Made by a program: the position numbers and the translations under genes
The notes under the pieces: model-generated
Seen by the model: only the letters and a program-made list of their open reading frames with translations
Told to the model about the DNA's origin: nothing
The model's database searches: none
Source of the DNA: Pseudomonadota bacterium
GTDB lineage: Bacteria; Pseudomonadota; Gammaproteobacteria; Burkholderiales; JAKAFK01
Direction of reading: 5' to 3'
Assembly: GCA_021788645.1 (NCBI GenBank)
Contig: JAJYKK010000014.1
Coordinates: forward strand, 1-57,473
DNA: 57,473 nt
In this document: in pieces, positions 47,542-56,745 of the stretch
Position numbering within the stretch: the first letter of the stretch is position 1
Layout of the letters: every line of letters starts with the position of its first letter

Positions 47542-47570
47542 ATTGCCCCGCGCGCGAAAAGATCCTATAC
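47542..47570 (+). promoter_or_regulatory. Sigma-70-type promoter of the MscS-related gene
   Basis: TTGCCC (47542-47547), 17-nt spacer, TATACT (47565-47570). It starts just after the prmB stop and points to the membrane protein gene 283 nt downstream. Confidence 0.65.
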
Positions 47571-47852
47571 TGCCCCCTTTCGCAAGAAGCAAAGCATCCA
47601 CCCCAGGGCATCCGCGCGCCATCGGCGGCTTGGCCCTAGCCCGCCGTTCAGCGGGCCGAGTGGGTCGTCCGCGGCGCTCCGCCAGGAGGGGCGCCGGGCG
47701 CCCCCATCGGAGCGGGCTTCCCCTCCCCCTTTCTCTGGCTGCCCAGAGACCATTTTCGGCACTGCAAGCGGCGCTCGCGCCGTCTGCATGGCAAGCAAGG
47801 CCGCGATCCACGCCCGTAGCTTGCCGAAAACCCAAGCGACGGAGGCATCTCG
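47571..47852 (+). other. Long leader upstream of the MscS-related gene
   Basis: With the promoter, 313 bp separate prmB from the next gene. The leader is GC-rich (GGGCCGAG, CGCCGGGCGCCC and similar) and likely structured, but no known riboswitch or convincing small gene was recognised. Confidence 0.35.
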
Positions 47853-48548
47853 ATGAAGCAGTTCGACATATTCATTACTTCCTTCACCTCGTTCTTCACC
47901 GCAGTGGCCGCCTTCGTTCCGAAGCTCCTCGCCGCGCTGGTGCTCCTCTTCCTGGGCTGGATGCTGGCAAAGCTCGTCCGCGCCGGAATAATCCATCTGC
48001 TGCGAGTCATGCATTTCGACACGCTGGCCCAGAAATCCGGCATCGAGGCGTTTCTCCGGCAAGGCAACATCACCATTACGCTGTCCACACTCCTCTCGGA
48101 TCTCGTCTACTGGCTGCTGATCACGGTGGTCATCGTCACGGTGGCGAACAGCTTAGGCCTACCGATGGTCGCCGATCTATTCAACCGGGTCGTGCTCTAC
48201 ATCCCGAACATCATCGTTGCGGTGCTCATCCTGGTCTTCGGCACCCTCATTGCTCGCTTCGTCAATCGGCTGATCTTCGCCTACCTCAACAACATCGGCG
48301 TCCAAGGCGCGCTCACGATCAGCACGGTCTCAGAATATGCGGTCCAGATTTTCATGGTGTTCGTCGCCCTGGAGCAGCTGCAGATCGGCACGCAGCTTCT
48401 GACCGCGGCTTTCCAGATCGGCTTCGGGGCCGTCTGTCTGGCCCTCGCGCTGGCCTTCGGGCTGGGCGGCAAGGAATGGGCCGCCGGCGTCATCGAACGG
48501 CTGAGCAACCCGGACCGGAAGAAGAAGGAACGAACGGGCACGCGCTGA
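47853..48548 (+). CDS. Conserved TM-helix (MscS-related, CmpX-like) membrane protein
   Basis: 231 residues. About four to five membrane helices are predicted: FFTAVAAFVPKLLAALVLLF, LSDLVYWLLITVVIVTVANS, LFNRVVLYIPNIIVAVLILV and FQIGFGAVCLALALAFGLGG. GLGGKEWAAGVIER at the end resembles the pore-lining 'GLGGQxxA' turn of MscS-type channels. The large C-terminal cytoplasmic vestibule of MscS is absent. The family (conserved TM helix, as in Pseudomonas CmpX) affects envelope tension and growth in some species. It converges with rluB, the stops being 4 bp apart. Confidence 0.8.
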   Translation: MKQFDIFITSFTSFFTAVAAFVPKLLAALVLLFLGWMLAKLVRAGIIHLLRVMHFDTLAQKSGIEAFLRQGNITITLSTLLSDLVYWLLITVVIVTVANSLGLPMVADLFNRVVLYIPNIIVAVLILVFGTLIARFVNRLIFAYLNNIGVQGALTISTVSEYAVQIFMVFVALEQLQIGTQLLTAAFQIGFGAVCLALALAFGLGGKEWAAGVIERLSNPDRKKKERTGTR

Positions 48549-48552
48549 GCGG

Positions 48553-49401
48553 CTAAGCGGGCAGGCCGACCTGCGCGAGCAAGGCGCTCAGGAGCTGGGG
48601 ATCGAGGTCGGCCCAGTGCCCCTTCCTGAGCCGCGGCGGTAGCTGTATGATGCCGAAGCGCACGCGGATGAGGCGGCTCACGGTCAGCCCCATGGCCTCA
48701 AACAGGCGCCTGACCTCGCGCTTTCGCCCTTCCTTCAGGATCACGCGGTACCAGTGGTTCGCGCCCTCGCCCCCGCCGTCGGCGATGCTGTCGAAGCGTG
48801 CGGGCCCGTCCTCCAGCTCGACCCCTCTTTCAAGCCGCGCCATCTGCTCCGGCGTGAGCCGCCCGAGCACACGGACCGCATACTCGCGCTCGATGTCCGA
48901 GCGCGGGTGCATGAGCCGGTTGGCGAGTTCGCCGGAGGTGGTGAACATCAAGAGTCCGCTCGTGTTGAAGTCGAGCCGCCCCACCGAAATCCATTTCGCG
49001 CCGCGGATTCGCGGCAGCTTGGCGAAGACGCTGGCGCGCGCGAGCGGATCGTCGAGACTGACGATCTCGCCTTCCGGCTTGTGATAGAGGAGCACCCGTA
49101 TCGGCTCCTCAAAGCGGAGCCTGACGGGTCGCCCGTCCACCCGCACGCGATCATCCGGTCCGACACGCTGGCCGACCTCGGCGATTTTTCCGTTGACGCT
49201 CACGCGCCCCGCCTGGACCCACGCTTCCATGTCGCGACGCGATCCCAGCCCAGACTGGGCCAGCATCTTATGGAGCTTCTGGGGTTCAACGGCCCCTTCC
49301 TCAGGAACCGGGGCGGGGCGTTCCCCGCCCCGGGCGCGCCGGCGAGGACGCTGCGGCCCCGCGTCCAAAGCTCGCCTCGTCGGTTTATTCGGTCGTACCA
49401 T
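48553..49401 (-). CDS. rluB: 23S rRNA pseudouridine synthase RluB
   Basis: 282 residues. An Arg/Pro-rich basic N-terminal extension is followed by an S4 domain ([39 protein letters not shown]) and a RsuA-type catalytic domain with [20 protein letters not shown] (catalytic Asp) and [20 protein letters not shown]. It modifies U2605 of 23S rRNA (E. coli numbering). The closest alternatives, RluE and RluF, have other architectures, and the position directly after scpB fits RluB. It lies 21 bp after scpB in the operon. Confidence 0.93.
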   Translation of the reverse strand: MVRPNKPTRRALDAGPQRPRRRARGGERPAPVPEEGAVEPQKLHKMLAQSGLGSRRDMEAWVQAGRVSVNGKIAEVGQRVGPDDRVRVDGRPVRLRFEEPIRVLLYHKPEGEIVSLDDPLARASVFAKLPRIRGAKWISVGRLDFNTSGLLMFTTSGELANRLMHPRSDIEREYAVRVLGRLTPEQMARLERGVELEDGPARFDSIADGGGEGANHWYRVILKEGRKREVRRLFEAMGLTVSRLIRVRFGIIQLPPRLRKGHWADLDPQLLSALLAQVGLPA

Positions 49402-49422
49402 CGCTTCCTCTCGTTGGCATGG

Positions 49423-49998
49423 TCAGGCGGGGGAAGAGGTCTCAGATCCGCCCTGCTGATCCGCGAAGAGCCCCTCCACGCGATCGAGCGACGGCAGTTC
49501 ATCCAGCGAGCGCAGTCCCAGGTCATCGAGAAATGTTCGGGTCGTCGCATAGAGTGCCGGCCGCCCCGGCACCTCGCGCTGGCCGACAACCTCGATCCAG
49601 CCGCGCGCTTCGAGCGTCTTGAGCACCTGGGTGGATACCGCCACCCCCCGCACGCGTTCGATGTCGCCACGCGTTACCGGCTGCCGGTAGGCGATGATCG
49701 CCAACGTCTCTTGCACCGCGCGCGAATAGCGAGGCGGCTTTTCCGGGTTGAGACGATCCAGGTAGACCTGATAGGCGGCCTTGGTCTGAAGGCGCCAACC
49801 GCTCGCGACGCAAACCAGTTCCGCCCCGCGCCCGGACCAGTCTTCCCGCAATTCGTCCAACAGGCGGCGAATGGCATCCGCCCCCAGCTCGTCATTGAAG
49901 AGGCGCTTCAGGTCATGCAAGCCCAAGGGGGCAGGCGAGGCCAGCAAGGCCGTCTCGAGAATGATTTTGGCGTCGGCGATCCCGAGCTCAAGCGCCAT
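49423..49998 (-). CDS. scpB: Segregation and condensation protein ScpB
   Basis: 191 residues from ATG 49998 ([20 protein letters not shown]); the upstream frame is a shadow of scpA. Two winged-helix domains: [20 protein letters not shown] and [20 protein letters not shown] with [19 protein letters not shown]. ScpB dimers bind ScpA and the SMC heads. It overlaps scpA by 11 bp. Confidence 0.95.
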   Translation of the reverse strand: MALELGIADAKIILETALLASPAPLGLHDLKRLFNDELGADAIRRLLDELREDWSGRGAELVCVASGWRLQTKAAYQVYLDRLNPEKPPRYSRAVQETLAIIAYRQPVTRGDIERVRGVAVSTQVLKTLEARGWIEVVGQREVPGRPALYATTRTFLDDLGLRSLDELPSLDRVEGLFADQQGGSETSSPA

Positions 49999-50854
49999 CG
50001 GGGTGTCCCTGGGAGGCGAGGCCCACGTAGATCGGCGCGAAGGGGGCCTGCTGGCTGATCTCGACCAGCCGCTCCCGCACCAGCTCGAGCAGGGCGAGAA
50101 AGGAAACGACCAGCACGCGCACGTCGAAAAGCCCGTCCAGCAGCTCACCAAACTCCACCAAGCGATGCGCCTTGAGGCGACGCAGGATGCGTGCCATGTG
50201 GGAACGCACGGACAGCTCCTCCCGCGTCACCCGGTGATGGCGCGTGACCGACGCCCGACTGGCGAGCTCCATCCACGCGCGGACCAGGTCTGCAGGCTCG
50301 AGCTGCGGGAGCCGTTGGCGGGCCGTCTCCTCGACCCACGCCCTGGCACGGCCAAAATCGCGGTCGATCTGCGGCAACCCAGCGAGCTGCCAGGAGGCCT
50401 GCTTCATCCGCTCGTATTCAAGCAGACGGCGCACGAGCTCCGCCCGCGGATCGGGCGCTTCCGCCGCCTCCGGATCGCCGCGGCGAGGCAGCAGCATGCG
50501 CGACTTGATTTCGATCAGCAGCGCGGCCATCAAAAGGTATTCGGCGGCGAGCTCGAGGCGGCTCGCCCGCATCATCTCCACATAGGCCATGTACTGGCGG
50601 GTCACCTCGGCCATCGGGATGTCCAGGACGTCCAGGTTGTGCCGCCTGATCAGATAAAGCAGGAGGTCGAGCGGTCCCTCGAAGGCCTCCAGGATCACCG
50701 CGAGGGCATCCGGCGGAATGTAGAGGTCGCGCGGCATCTCCGTGAACGGCTCGCCACGAACCCGGGCAATCGGTGCGCCGGGGTCCGGCGGACCGTGACC
50801 ATCGGCACCCGGGTCTGCCGGTGGCGCAGCGAACGTCTCGACGGCCGCGCTCAA
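49988..50854 (-). CDS. scpA: Segregation and condensation protein ScpA
   Basis: 288 residues from TTG 50854, which overlaps the trpS stop (TTGA); an ATG at 50734 would give 248 residues and is closer to the usual length. The kleisin core is clear: [40 protein letters not shown] and [20 protein letters not shown] near the N-terminus, binding the SMC neck. A C-terminal winged helix ([20 protein letters not shown]) binds the SMC cap. With smc at 35643-39176 it completes the condensin. Confidence 0.95.
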   Translation of the reverse strand: MSAAVETFAAPPADPGADGHGPPDPGAPIARVRGEPFTEMPRDLYIPPDALAVILEAFEGPLDLLLYLIRRHNLDVLDIPMAEVTRQYMAYVEMMRASRLELAAEYLLMAALLIEIKSRMLLPRRGDPEAAEAPDPRAELVRRLLEYERMKQASWQLAGLPQIDRDFGRARAWVEETARQRLPQLEPADLVRAWMELASRASVTRHHRVTREELSVRSHMARILRRLKAHRLVEFGELLDGLFDVRVLVVSFLALLELVRERLVEISQQAPFAPIYVGLASQGHPDGA

Positions 50855-52053
50855 GAGTAGCCCAGTCCCATCGCATTGCGCACGTCCCGCATGGTTTCCT
50901 GGGCGAGTTTTCTCGCCTTCTCGCAGCCGTCGGCAATGATGTTGCGAATGAGGGTAGGATCATCCAGATACGAGGCCGCCCGTTCCCGCATCGGCGCCTG
51001 TTCCGCGAGCACCGCGTCGATCACCGGCTGCTTGCACTCGAGGCAGCCGATTCCCGCGCTTCGGCAGCCATTTTGCACCCATTCGCGCATCGCCGCATCG
51101 CCATACACGAGGTGCAGTTGCCAGACGGGACATTTCTCCGGGTCTCCCGGATCCGTCCGCCGCACCCGTGCGGGGTCGGTGGGCATCGTCCGGATCTTTT
51201 TCGTGACCATCGCCGCATCCTCGCGCAATGCAATGGTGTTGCTGTAGGACTTGGACATCTTGTGCCCGTCAAGTCCAGGCATCCGCGCCGCACTGGTGAG
51301 CATCGCCTGGGGTTCGACCAGGATCATCTTGCCGCTGCCCTCCAGATAGCCGAAGAGCCGCTCGCGGTCAATCAACGTGAGATTCTGCTGCTCATTGAGC
51401 AAGGCCCGCGCGGCTTCCAGCGCCTGGTCGTCGCCTTGCTCCTGGTAGCGCGTGCGCAGGTCCTCGTAAAGTCTCCCCTTCTTGCTGCCCAACTTCTTGG
51501 CGGCCGCCTCGGCCTTGTGCTCGAAGCCGGGCTCACGCCCATACAGATGATTGAAGCGCCGCGCGAGCTCGCGGGTAAACTCGATATGCGGCACCTGATC
51601 TTCGCCCACCGGAACGCGGTTCGCGCGATAGATCAGGATGTCCGCGCTCTGCAGCAGGGGATACCCCAGGAATCCGTAGGTGCTGAGATCCTTCTCCGTG
51701 AGCTTCTCCTGCTGGTCCTTATAGGTCGGCACCCGTTCGAGCCAGCCCAAGGGCGTGATCATCGAGAGCAGAAGATGGAGCTCGGCGTGCTCCGGCACCC
51801 GCGACTGGATGAACAAGGTCGCATGCGCGGGGTCGACGCCGGCCGCCAGCCAATCGACGATCATCTCCCAGACGTTCTGCTCGATGACTTCGGGCGTGTC
51901 GTAATGGGTGGTAAGCGCATGCCAGTCGGCGACGAAGAACAGGCATTCGAATTCATGCTGAAGGGTAATCCAGTTCTTCAGCACGCCGTGGTAGTGGCCG
52001 AGATGCAAGGCGCCGGTCGGGCGCATGCCGGATAGGATGCGGTCTGCGTACAT
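50851..52053 (-). CDS. trpS: Tryptophanyl-tRNA synthetase
   Basis: 400 residues, against 334 in E. coli. Class I synthetase: ILSGMRPTGALHLGHYHGVL holds the HIGH-type motif (HLGH) and GLDGHKMSKSYSNTIALRED the KMSKS motif. Other typical parts are FFVADWHALTTHYDTPEV and GYPLLQSADILIYRANRVPV-GEDQ. Extra length comes mostly from an insertion of about 60 residues between the active-site half and KMSKS (KKLGSKKGRLYEDLRTRYQE and on), a form seen in other proteobacterial 400-residue TrpS proteins. CLECK near the C-terminus may be metal-binding. Confidence 0.95.
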   Translation of the reverse strand: MYADRILSGMRPTGALHLGHYHGVLKNWITLQHEFECLFFVADWHALTTHYDTPEVIEQNVWEMIVDWLAAGVDPAHATLFIQSRVPEHAELHLLLSMITPLGWLERVPTYKDQQEKLTEKDLSTYGFLGYPLLQSADILIYRANRVPVGEDQVPHIEFTRELARRFNHLYGREPGFEHKAEAAAKKLGSKKGRLYEDLRTRYQEQGDDQALEAARALLNEQQNLTLIDRERLFGYLEGSGKMILVEPQAMLTSAARMPGLDGHKMSKSYSNTIALREDAAMVTKKIRTMPTDPARVRRTDPGDPEKCPVWQLHLVYGDAAMREWVQNGCRSAGIGCLECKQPVIDAVLAEQAPMRERAASYLDDPTLIRNIIADGCEKARKLAQETMRDVRNAMGLGYS

Positions 52054-52057
52054 GGCG

Positions 52058-52726
52058 TCAGATCTGTAAAGGTAAGCCGAATAGGGCGGCCACGAGCCCC
52101 CACACCAGCTGAACCACGGGCTGGAGGATAAGGCCGAGGATGTGGGTCAGCATCAGCACGATCAGGATGATGAATCCATACGGCTCGATGCGGGAAAAAC
52201 GATAGGCCAAGGGGCCGGGCAAGAGGCTCACGGCGATCCGCCCGCCGTCGAGGGGCGGCAGGGGCAGCAGATTGAGCACCATCAGCACGACGTTGATCTG
52301 CACGCCGAAGATGCCCATCTGGGCGAGGGGATCCGCGAAGTAATTCCCCGGCATGAAGGTGGCCGCTTTGACCATCGCCCCCCAGAAGAAGGCCATGACC
52401 AGGTTCGCGGCCGGCCCGGCCGCCGCCACCCAGAACATGTCCTGCTTGGGATGGCGAAGGTTGCTGAAATTCACCGGAACCGGCTTCGCATAGCCGAACA
52501 GGATCCCGCCGAACAGATAGGTCACCAGCGGAATAAGCACTGTTCCGATCGGATCGATGTGCTTTAACGGGTTAAGAGTCAGGCGCCCCAGCATGTACGC
52601 CGTGCTGTCTCCAAAGCGCCGGGCGACATAGCCGTGCGCTGCCTCGTGCAGGGTGATGGCGAAGATGACCGGCAAGGCGGCGATGGAGATCGTCTGTATG
52701 ATCGAATTCAGTGTGTTCGTGTCCAT
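52058..52726 (-). CDS. Site-2 protease family (M50) membrane zinc metallopeptidase
   Basis: 222 residues from ATG 52726. Zinc motif HExxH in LPVIFAITLHEAAHGYVARR (HEAAH) and the third ligand in VLNLLPLPPLDGGRIAVSLL (LDGG). About five to six membrane helices. This is the short YwhC-like branch of the site-2 proteases, lacking PDZ domains. It lies 4 bp upstream of trpS and is a common neighbour of trpS and scpA. The natural substrate is unknown. Confidence 0.88.
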   Translation of the reverse strand: MDTNTLNSIIQTISIAALPVIFAITLHEAAHGYVARRFGDSTAYMLGRLTLNPLKHIDPIGTVLIPLVTYLFGGILFGYAKPVPVNFSNLRHPKQDMFWVAAAGPAANLVMAFFWGAMVKAATFMPGNYFADPLAQMGIFGVQINVVLMVLNLLPLPPLDGGRIAVSLLPGPLAYRFSRIEPYGFIILIVLMLTHILGLILQPVVQLVWGLVAALFGLPLQI

Positions 52727-52734
52727 TCGTCCAA

Positions 52735-53364
52735 TCAGTCGGTAATGCCGAAAGCGCTTGCGTCGCCTTCCCCGCGGCGCAGCAGAACGGGGGCATCCCC
52801 CGTCAGGTCGATCACGGTCGTCACGCCCAGTCCGCAAGGTCCCGCATCCAGGATCACGTCGACCTGGCGCCCCAACCGCGCCCGAATGTCCTCGGGGTCG
52901 TTGAGGGGCAGCGACTCACCCGGCAAAATGAGGCTGGTGCTCACGATCGGCTCATCGAGCTCGGCCGCCAGCGCGATTGCCACCGCGTGGTCCGGCACGC
53001 GAAGGCCGATCGTGTTGCGGCTCGGGTCTTGCAACCGCCGAGGGACCTCGCGCGTGGCCTTGAGCACGAACGTATAGCGTCCGGGCGTGTTCGCCCGCAC
53101 CAGCCGGTACTGCCAGTTATCGACCCGCGCATAGCGCGATATTTCCGCCAGATCGCGGCACACCAACGTGAAATGATGTTTCTCGTCCAGCTGGCGGATT
53201 CTGCGCATCCGCCCCATCGCGTCCTTGTCGCCCAGCTTGCAGCCCAGGGCATAACAGGAATCCGTCGGATACACCGCGACGCCGCCTTCGCTTACGATCG
53301 CGGCCGCCTGCTTGATCAGGCGCTGTTGCGGATTGTCCGGGTGAACGCTGAAGAACTGGGCCAT
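52735..53364 (-). CDS. yciO: YciO/Sua5-family protein (threonylcarbamoyl-AMP synthase-like)
   Basis: 209 residues. It has the YrdC/Sua5 fold: GGVAVYPTDSCYALGCKLGD near the N-terminus, FTLVCRDLAEISRYARVDN, TPGRYTFVLKATREVPRRLQ and NTIGLRVPDHAVAIALAAEL. The KxR-S/T-x(n)-SxN signature of true TsaC is not complete (the site reads PIVSTSLILPGESLPLND), as in YciO, which has weak or no t6A activity. It binds RNA/nucleotides in a cleft. The order rnm-yciO-M50-trpS supports YciO rather than TsaC. Confidence 0.88.
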   Translation of the reverse strand: MAQFFSVHPDNPQQRLIKQAAAIVSEGGVAVYPTDSCYALGCKLGDKDAMGRMRRIRQLDEKHHFTLVCRDLAEISRYARVDNWQYRLVRANTPGRYTFVLKATREVPRRLQDPSRNTIGLRVPDHAVAIALAAELDEPIVSTSLILPGESLPLNDPEDIRARLGRQVDVILDAGPCGLGVTTVIDLTGDAPVLLRRGEGDASAFGITD

Positions 53365-53486
53365 GGGTCAGCACTGTGGCGAGGGGCGATCCGCCGATCC
53401 GCCCGCCGCCACGGCGCGCCGTCGTGCGGACGCCTGCCGCGCACGGCGAGGAACGCCCGGCAGGCGCGCGGCGACCAGGAACGGTC

Positions 53487-54317
53487 TCATAGCCAGTCTC
53501 GCCAGACCGGCTCGCACATCGCAGGGAGCTCGGGCAATCCGCCCAGCTCGGTGAAGCTTTCGCCAGGACCGTGATAATCCGATCCGCGGGACGCCAAAAA
53601 CCCGTATGTTACCGAATATTTGGCGAAGACGGGAAATTGTTCTGCCCGATGGCTGCCGGTGACCACTTCGATCCCTCCCCCTCCGAGCGCCTTGAACTCC
53701 GCCAGCAATTCGCGCATCGTCCCCGCCCCCATGTCGTAGCGCCCCGGGTGCGCCAGGACGGCGATGCCGCCGGCGGCCCGGATCCACCGCAGCGCCTCGC
53801 CCAACTCGGCCCACTGGTGGGGCGAATAGCCGGGTTTGCCCTTGACGAGAAACTTCTTGAAGACGGCCTTGAGGTTTCGCGCATGGCCCGCCTCGACAAG
53901 AAAACGGGCAAAATGCATGCGCCCGATCAACTGGGGATTGCCGGCAAAGGCGTAGGCCCCCTCCAGGGCATCCTTGATGCCATGGGCCCCCAGCGCCATG
54001 GCAATGCGCTTGGCACGCTCGATCCGGCCATGCCGGATGCCCCGTAGGCCTTCGCACAACCTGGGATGGTGCGCATCGATGTGGAGACCCACCACGTGGA
54101 TGGTATGGGTGCGCCAAGTCACCGAAATCTCGACCCCGTCGATCAGCCGCATACCGTGGATCCGGGCCGCCGCACGCGCTTCCACAAGCCCGCCCACGTC
54201 GTCATGATCGGTCAGTGCCAGCACCGCAACGCCTTTTTCACGGGCACGACAGACAAGCTCGCTGGGCGAAAGAAGCCCGTCTGAGACGTTCGAATGACAA
54301 TGGAGATCGATGTTCAT
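53487..54317 (-). CDS. rnm: PHP-domain 5'-3' exoribonuclease (RNase AM)
   Basis: 276 residues from ATG 54317 (MNIDLHCHSNVSDGLLSPSE). PHP metal-binding motifs in order: DLHCHSNVSDG (HxH), VAVLALTDHDDVGGLVEARA, GGIAVLAHPGRYDMGAGTMR and GFLASRGSDYHGPGES. The family member YciV/TrpH of E. coli is RNase AM, which trims the 5' ends of rRNAs and also acts on 3',5'-bisphosphate nucleotides. It is the first gene of the run with yciO, separated from it by 122 bp. Confidence 0.92.
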   Translation of the reverse strand: MNIDLHCHSNVSDGLLSPSELVCRAREKGVAVLALTDHDDVGGLVEARAAARIHGMRLIDGVEISVTWRTHTIHVVGLHIDAHHPRLCEGLRGIRHGRIERAKRIAMALGAHGIKDALEGAYAFAGNPQLIGRMHFARFLVEAGHARNLKAVFKKFLVKGKPGYSPHQWAELGEALRWIRAAGGIAVLAHPGRYDMGAGTMRELLAEFKALGGGGIEVVTGSHRAEQFPVFAKYSVTYGFLASRGSDYHGPGESFTELGGLPELPAMCEPVWRDWL

Positions 54318-54402
54318 CGTCGGCTTATGGGGAATATCAGCCCGAATCATAGCAAAATGGGCTCCCGCGTGGGGAGTTTCCTCCGCATAAGCACATTCAG
54401 GC

Positions 54403-54589
54403 TATGCTAAACTGCAACCCTGGAGGCCCCGGAAGGGGCTCGTGCCCGAGCGCAGGCCTCCTCCGCGGGGAAAGGCCTGGCGCAGATTTCTTGGCTGATG
54501 TGCGTGAACCCTTGGGGCCCGAGCGCGTCAAAAGGAACGCATCAGGCGTTCGCGAAGACAACCGGCAATCAACAAACGCAAGATTCCTT
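54403..54589 (+). promoter_or_regulatory. Leader region of yciB with a repeated decamer
   Basis: A TATGCT hexamer (54403-54408) is a possible -10 (no good -35), leaving an untranslated leader of about 175 nt. It contains GC-rich self-complementary stretches (for example AGGCC and GGCCT around CTCCTCCGCGGGGAAA) and the decamer GCCCGAGCGC twice (54444-54453 and 54517-54526). I matched it to no known riboswitch class. Confidence 0.35.
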
Positions 54590-55129
54590 ATGAAACTTTT
54601 TTTTGACCTGTTCCCGATTCTCCTCTTCTTCATCGCCTTCAAGCTGGGGGGGATTTACGTCGCCACATGGGTCACCATCGCGGCCACGTTCGCGCAGATT
54701 CTCTGGGTTTATTTCCGCCACGGAAGGGTCGACGGCATGCTCTGGGCGAGCCTTGTCATCGTGGTCGTCTTCGGCGGCGCCACTTTGCTGTTCCATGATG
54801 CCACCTTCATCAAGTGGAAGCCGACCGTGCTCGACTGGATGTTCGCGGTGGCGCTGCTGGGCAGCAGTGCCCTGTTCAAGAAGAACCTGATCAAGACCAT
54901 GATGAAGACGCAGATCGCCTTGCCCGAGACCGTCTGGAGCCGACTCAACGTGAGCTGGGCACTTTTCTTCGCCTTCATGGGCACGGCCAATCTCTATGTA
55001 GCCTACCATTTCCCTACGGACGTATGGGTCAATTTCAAGGCCTTCTGGTCGACCGGACTGATGCTCCTCTTCGCCCTGGGCCAAGGGTTCATGATCTCCA
55101 AGCATGTCAGCGTGGAAGGGAGCGAGTGA
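54590..55129 (+). CDS. yciB: Intracellular septation protein A family (YciB/IspZ)
   Basis: 179 residues from ATG 54590. An inner-membrane protein with about five helices: [60 protein letters not shown] and [38 protein letters not shown] and [20 protein letters not shown] are conserved family stretches. YciB interacts with divisome and elongasome proteins and affects cell envelope synthesis. Its stop overlaps the yciI start (TGATG), beginning a three-gene coupled set with yciI and bolA. Confidence 0.93.
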   Translation: MKLFFDLFPILLFFIAFKLGGIYVATWVTIAATFAQILWVYFRHGRVDGMLWASLVIVVVFGGATLLFHDATFIKWKPTVLDWMFAVALLGSSALFKKNLIKTMMKTQIALPETVWSRLNVSWALFFAFMGTANLYVAYHFPTDVWVNFKAFWSTGLMLLFALGQGFMISKHVSVEGSE

Positions 55130-55431
55130 TGTTGTACGCCATCATCGGGGAGGATGCGCCGGGGAGCCTCGACAAAAGAGGCGAGGCGAGACCCGCGCAC
55201 CTCGCCCGCCTCGATCAGCTCCAGGAAGACGGCCAGCTCGTGCTGGCGGGCCCCATGCCCGCCATCGACAGCCCCGATCCGGGTCCTGCAGGCTTCCTGG
55301 GCAGCCTCATCGTGGCCGAGTTCCCATCGCTCGACGAGGCGCAGGCCTGGGCCGACGCCGATCCTTATGTGCAGGCGGGCGTTTATGCGCGCGTGCTCGT
55401 GCGCCCCTTCCGGCAAGTGCTGCCCAAATGA
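55129..55431 (+). CDS. yciI: YciI family protein
   Basis: 100 residues from ATG 55129. A ferredoxin-like fold domain: [40 protein letters not shown] and [20 protein letters not shown]. His in RPAHLARL and Asp in DPYVQAG correspond to the conserved pair of the family. YciI's biochemical role is not established; some homologues are dehydrochlorinase-like. The genes before and after overlap it by 1 and 4 bp. Confidence 0.9.
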   Translation: MLYAIIGEDAPGSLDKRGEARPAHLARLDQLQEDGQLVLAGPMPAIDSPDPGPAGFLGSLIVAEFPSLDEAQAWADADPYVQAGVYARVLVRPFRQVLPK

Positions 55432-55709
55432 ACACCCTCGAGAAGATGCGGGAAAGGCTCGCCCAGCTGGCACCCACGCGCATTGAGATCGAAGACGAGA
55501 GCGCACGGCACGCCGGACACCAGGGCGCCCAGTCCGGGGGCGGCCACTACCGGCTGCACATCGTCTCGCCCCGCTTCGAAGGGCAGCCGACGCTCGCCCG
55601 CCACCGCATCGTTTACGATAGCCTGGGCGATATGATGCAAAAAGAGATTCACGCACTTAGCATAAAGGCTTATACTCCCACCGAAGATCGATCCGGCCCC
55701 CCCGGCTAG
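55428..55709 (+). CDS. bolA: BolA family protein
   Basis: 93 residues from ATG 55428, overlapping the yciI stop (ATGA). A class II KH-like fold: [60 protein letters not shown] and [12 protein letters not shown]. The RHRxVY and [10 protein letters not shown] motifs are BolA hallmarks, and the conserved C-terminal His (KEIHAL) may ligate an Fe-S cluster with a monothiol glutaredoxin. It acts in iron homeostasis, Fe-S trafficking or morphology regulation. Confidence 0.93.
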   Translation: MNTLEKMRERLAQLAPTRIEIEDESARHAGHQGAQSGGGHYRLHIVSPRFEGQPTLARHRIVYDSLGDMMQKEIHALSIKAYTPTEDRSGPPG

Positions 55710-55794
55710 CGTCGCTGTCCCCACCCTTTCCCATCGCAGGACGGCTTGGCGGCCCGTATCGTTCCAGCACTCTCAACCAGCAAAAGGACTTTGT

Positions 55795-56631
55795 ATGCAA
55801 GTCAAGATGTCCCAGTTACTCGCTCTTTGTCTGGCGAGCGCGTTGAGTCTGTCCGCCTGCCACGCCAAGGAGCCTGCAACGGCCGCCCAGAGTGGCCCCG
55901 CAATCGCGACGGTCAACGGCGTTCAGATTCCGCAAAGCCGCTTCAACGTCTTCCTCCAGCAGGCGACGGCGCAAGGCCAGCCCGACACCCCTGCACTGCG
56001 TAATGCCATCACCAATGAGCTCATTGCCCGCGAACTCCTTTCGCAGCAGGCGACCAAGGAAGGCCTGGAGAGACAATCGGCCGTCGCCGCGCAACTCGCG
56101 ATCGCCCATGACACGGTGCTTGCCAGTGCCTACATCCAGGGGTATCTCAAGTCTCATCCGGTCACCGAGCCGGAGATCCAGGCCGCCTATGCCAAGCTGA
56201 GCCCCGAGTTGCAGGAATACAAGGCACGCCACATCCTGGTGAAGACGAAGTCGCAAGCCGAAGCCATCATCGCCAAGCTCAACCATGGCGCGAATTTCGC
56301 CAAGCTCGCCGAGGCCGACTCCATCGATACCGGTTCCAAGAAGGCCGGAGGCGAACTGGGGTGGGTTTCCCCTGGAAACGTGGTCCCGCAGTTTGCTGCC
56401 GCATTGCCCGAGCTGAAGCCTGGCACCTATACCAAGACGCCCGTGCAAAGCCCCTTCGGCTGGCACATCATCATGCTCGAGGGCAAGCGGACGAGGCCCC
56501 TGGATCAAGTCAAGCCGCAGATTGTCCAGATGCTGCAGCGCGAGCAAGTCCAGCGCCAAGTGTCCGCCCTTCGCGCCGGCGCCAAGATCGTGGTCCATCA
56601 GCCTGCACCCGCACCTGCACCGACTCACTAA
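55795..56631 (+). CDS. Lipoprotein parvulin-type peptidyl-prolyl isomerase
   Basis: 278 residues. A signal peptide of about 21 residues ends in the lipobox LSAC, so Cys22 should be lipidated. N-terminal SurA-like helical part (VNGVQIPQSRFNVFLQQATA, ALRNAITNELIARELLSQQA), then a parvulin domain at about 140-235: YKARHILVKTKSQAEAIIAK, GGELGWVSPGNVVPQFAAAL and QSPFGWHIIMLEGKR. A Pro/Ala tail follows. It folds or holds periplasmic/outer-membrane proteins. It lies 85 bp after bolA, a frequent neighbour in gamma- and betaproteobacteria. Confidence 0.92.
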   Translation: MQVKMSQLLALCLASALSLSACHAKEPATAAQSGPAIATVNGVQIPQSRFNVFLQQATAQGQPDTPALRNAITNELIARELLSQQATKEGLERQSAVAAQLAIAHDTVLASAYIQGYLKSHPVTEPEIQAAYAKLSPELQEYKARHILVKTKSQAEAIIAKLNHGANFAKLAEADSIDTGSKKAGGELGWVSPGNVVPQFAAALPELKPGTYTKTPVQSPFGWHIIMLEGKRTRPLDQVKPQIVQMLQREQVQRQVSALRAGAKIVVHQPAPAPAPTH

Positions 56632-56643
56632 ACGCAGCCCAGC

Positions 56644-56668
56644 CTCGCGGGGATCCGCTCCCCGCGAG
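56644..56668 (+). terminator. Hairpin after the parvulin gene
   Basis: CTCGCGGGG, 7-nt loop, CCCCGCGAG: a perfect 9-bp GC-rich stem 13 nt beyond the stop. The following CCTGCCTCTT is only weakly T-rich. It can act in either direction and would also lie downstream of the convergent TnpB gene. Confidence 0.65.
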
Positions 56669-56745
56669 CCTGCCTCTTAAAGGTCGCCAGACCACAACGC
56701 GGCCGGGAGCGGCGCTACGCCCCACGCGCGGCACACATCCTGTTC
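56669..56745 (-). other. TnpB 3' flank, candidate omega-RNA/right-end region
   Basis: In IS605/IS1341-type elements the guide RNA scaffold overlaps the tnpB 3' end and runs into the element's right end. On the minus strand this flank is GC-rich and self-complementary in parts (GCCGCGCG, GGCGTAGCGCC, CCCGGCCGCG). The exact right end and guide start cannot be placed without an empty-site comparison. Confidence 0.3.
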
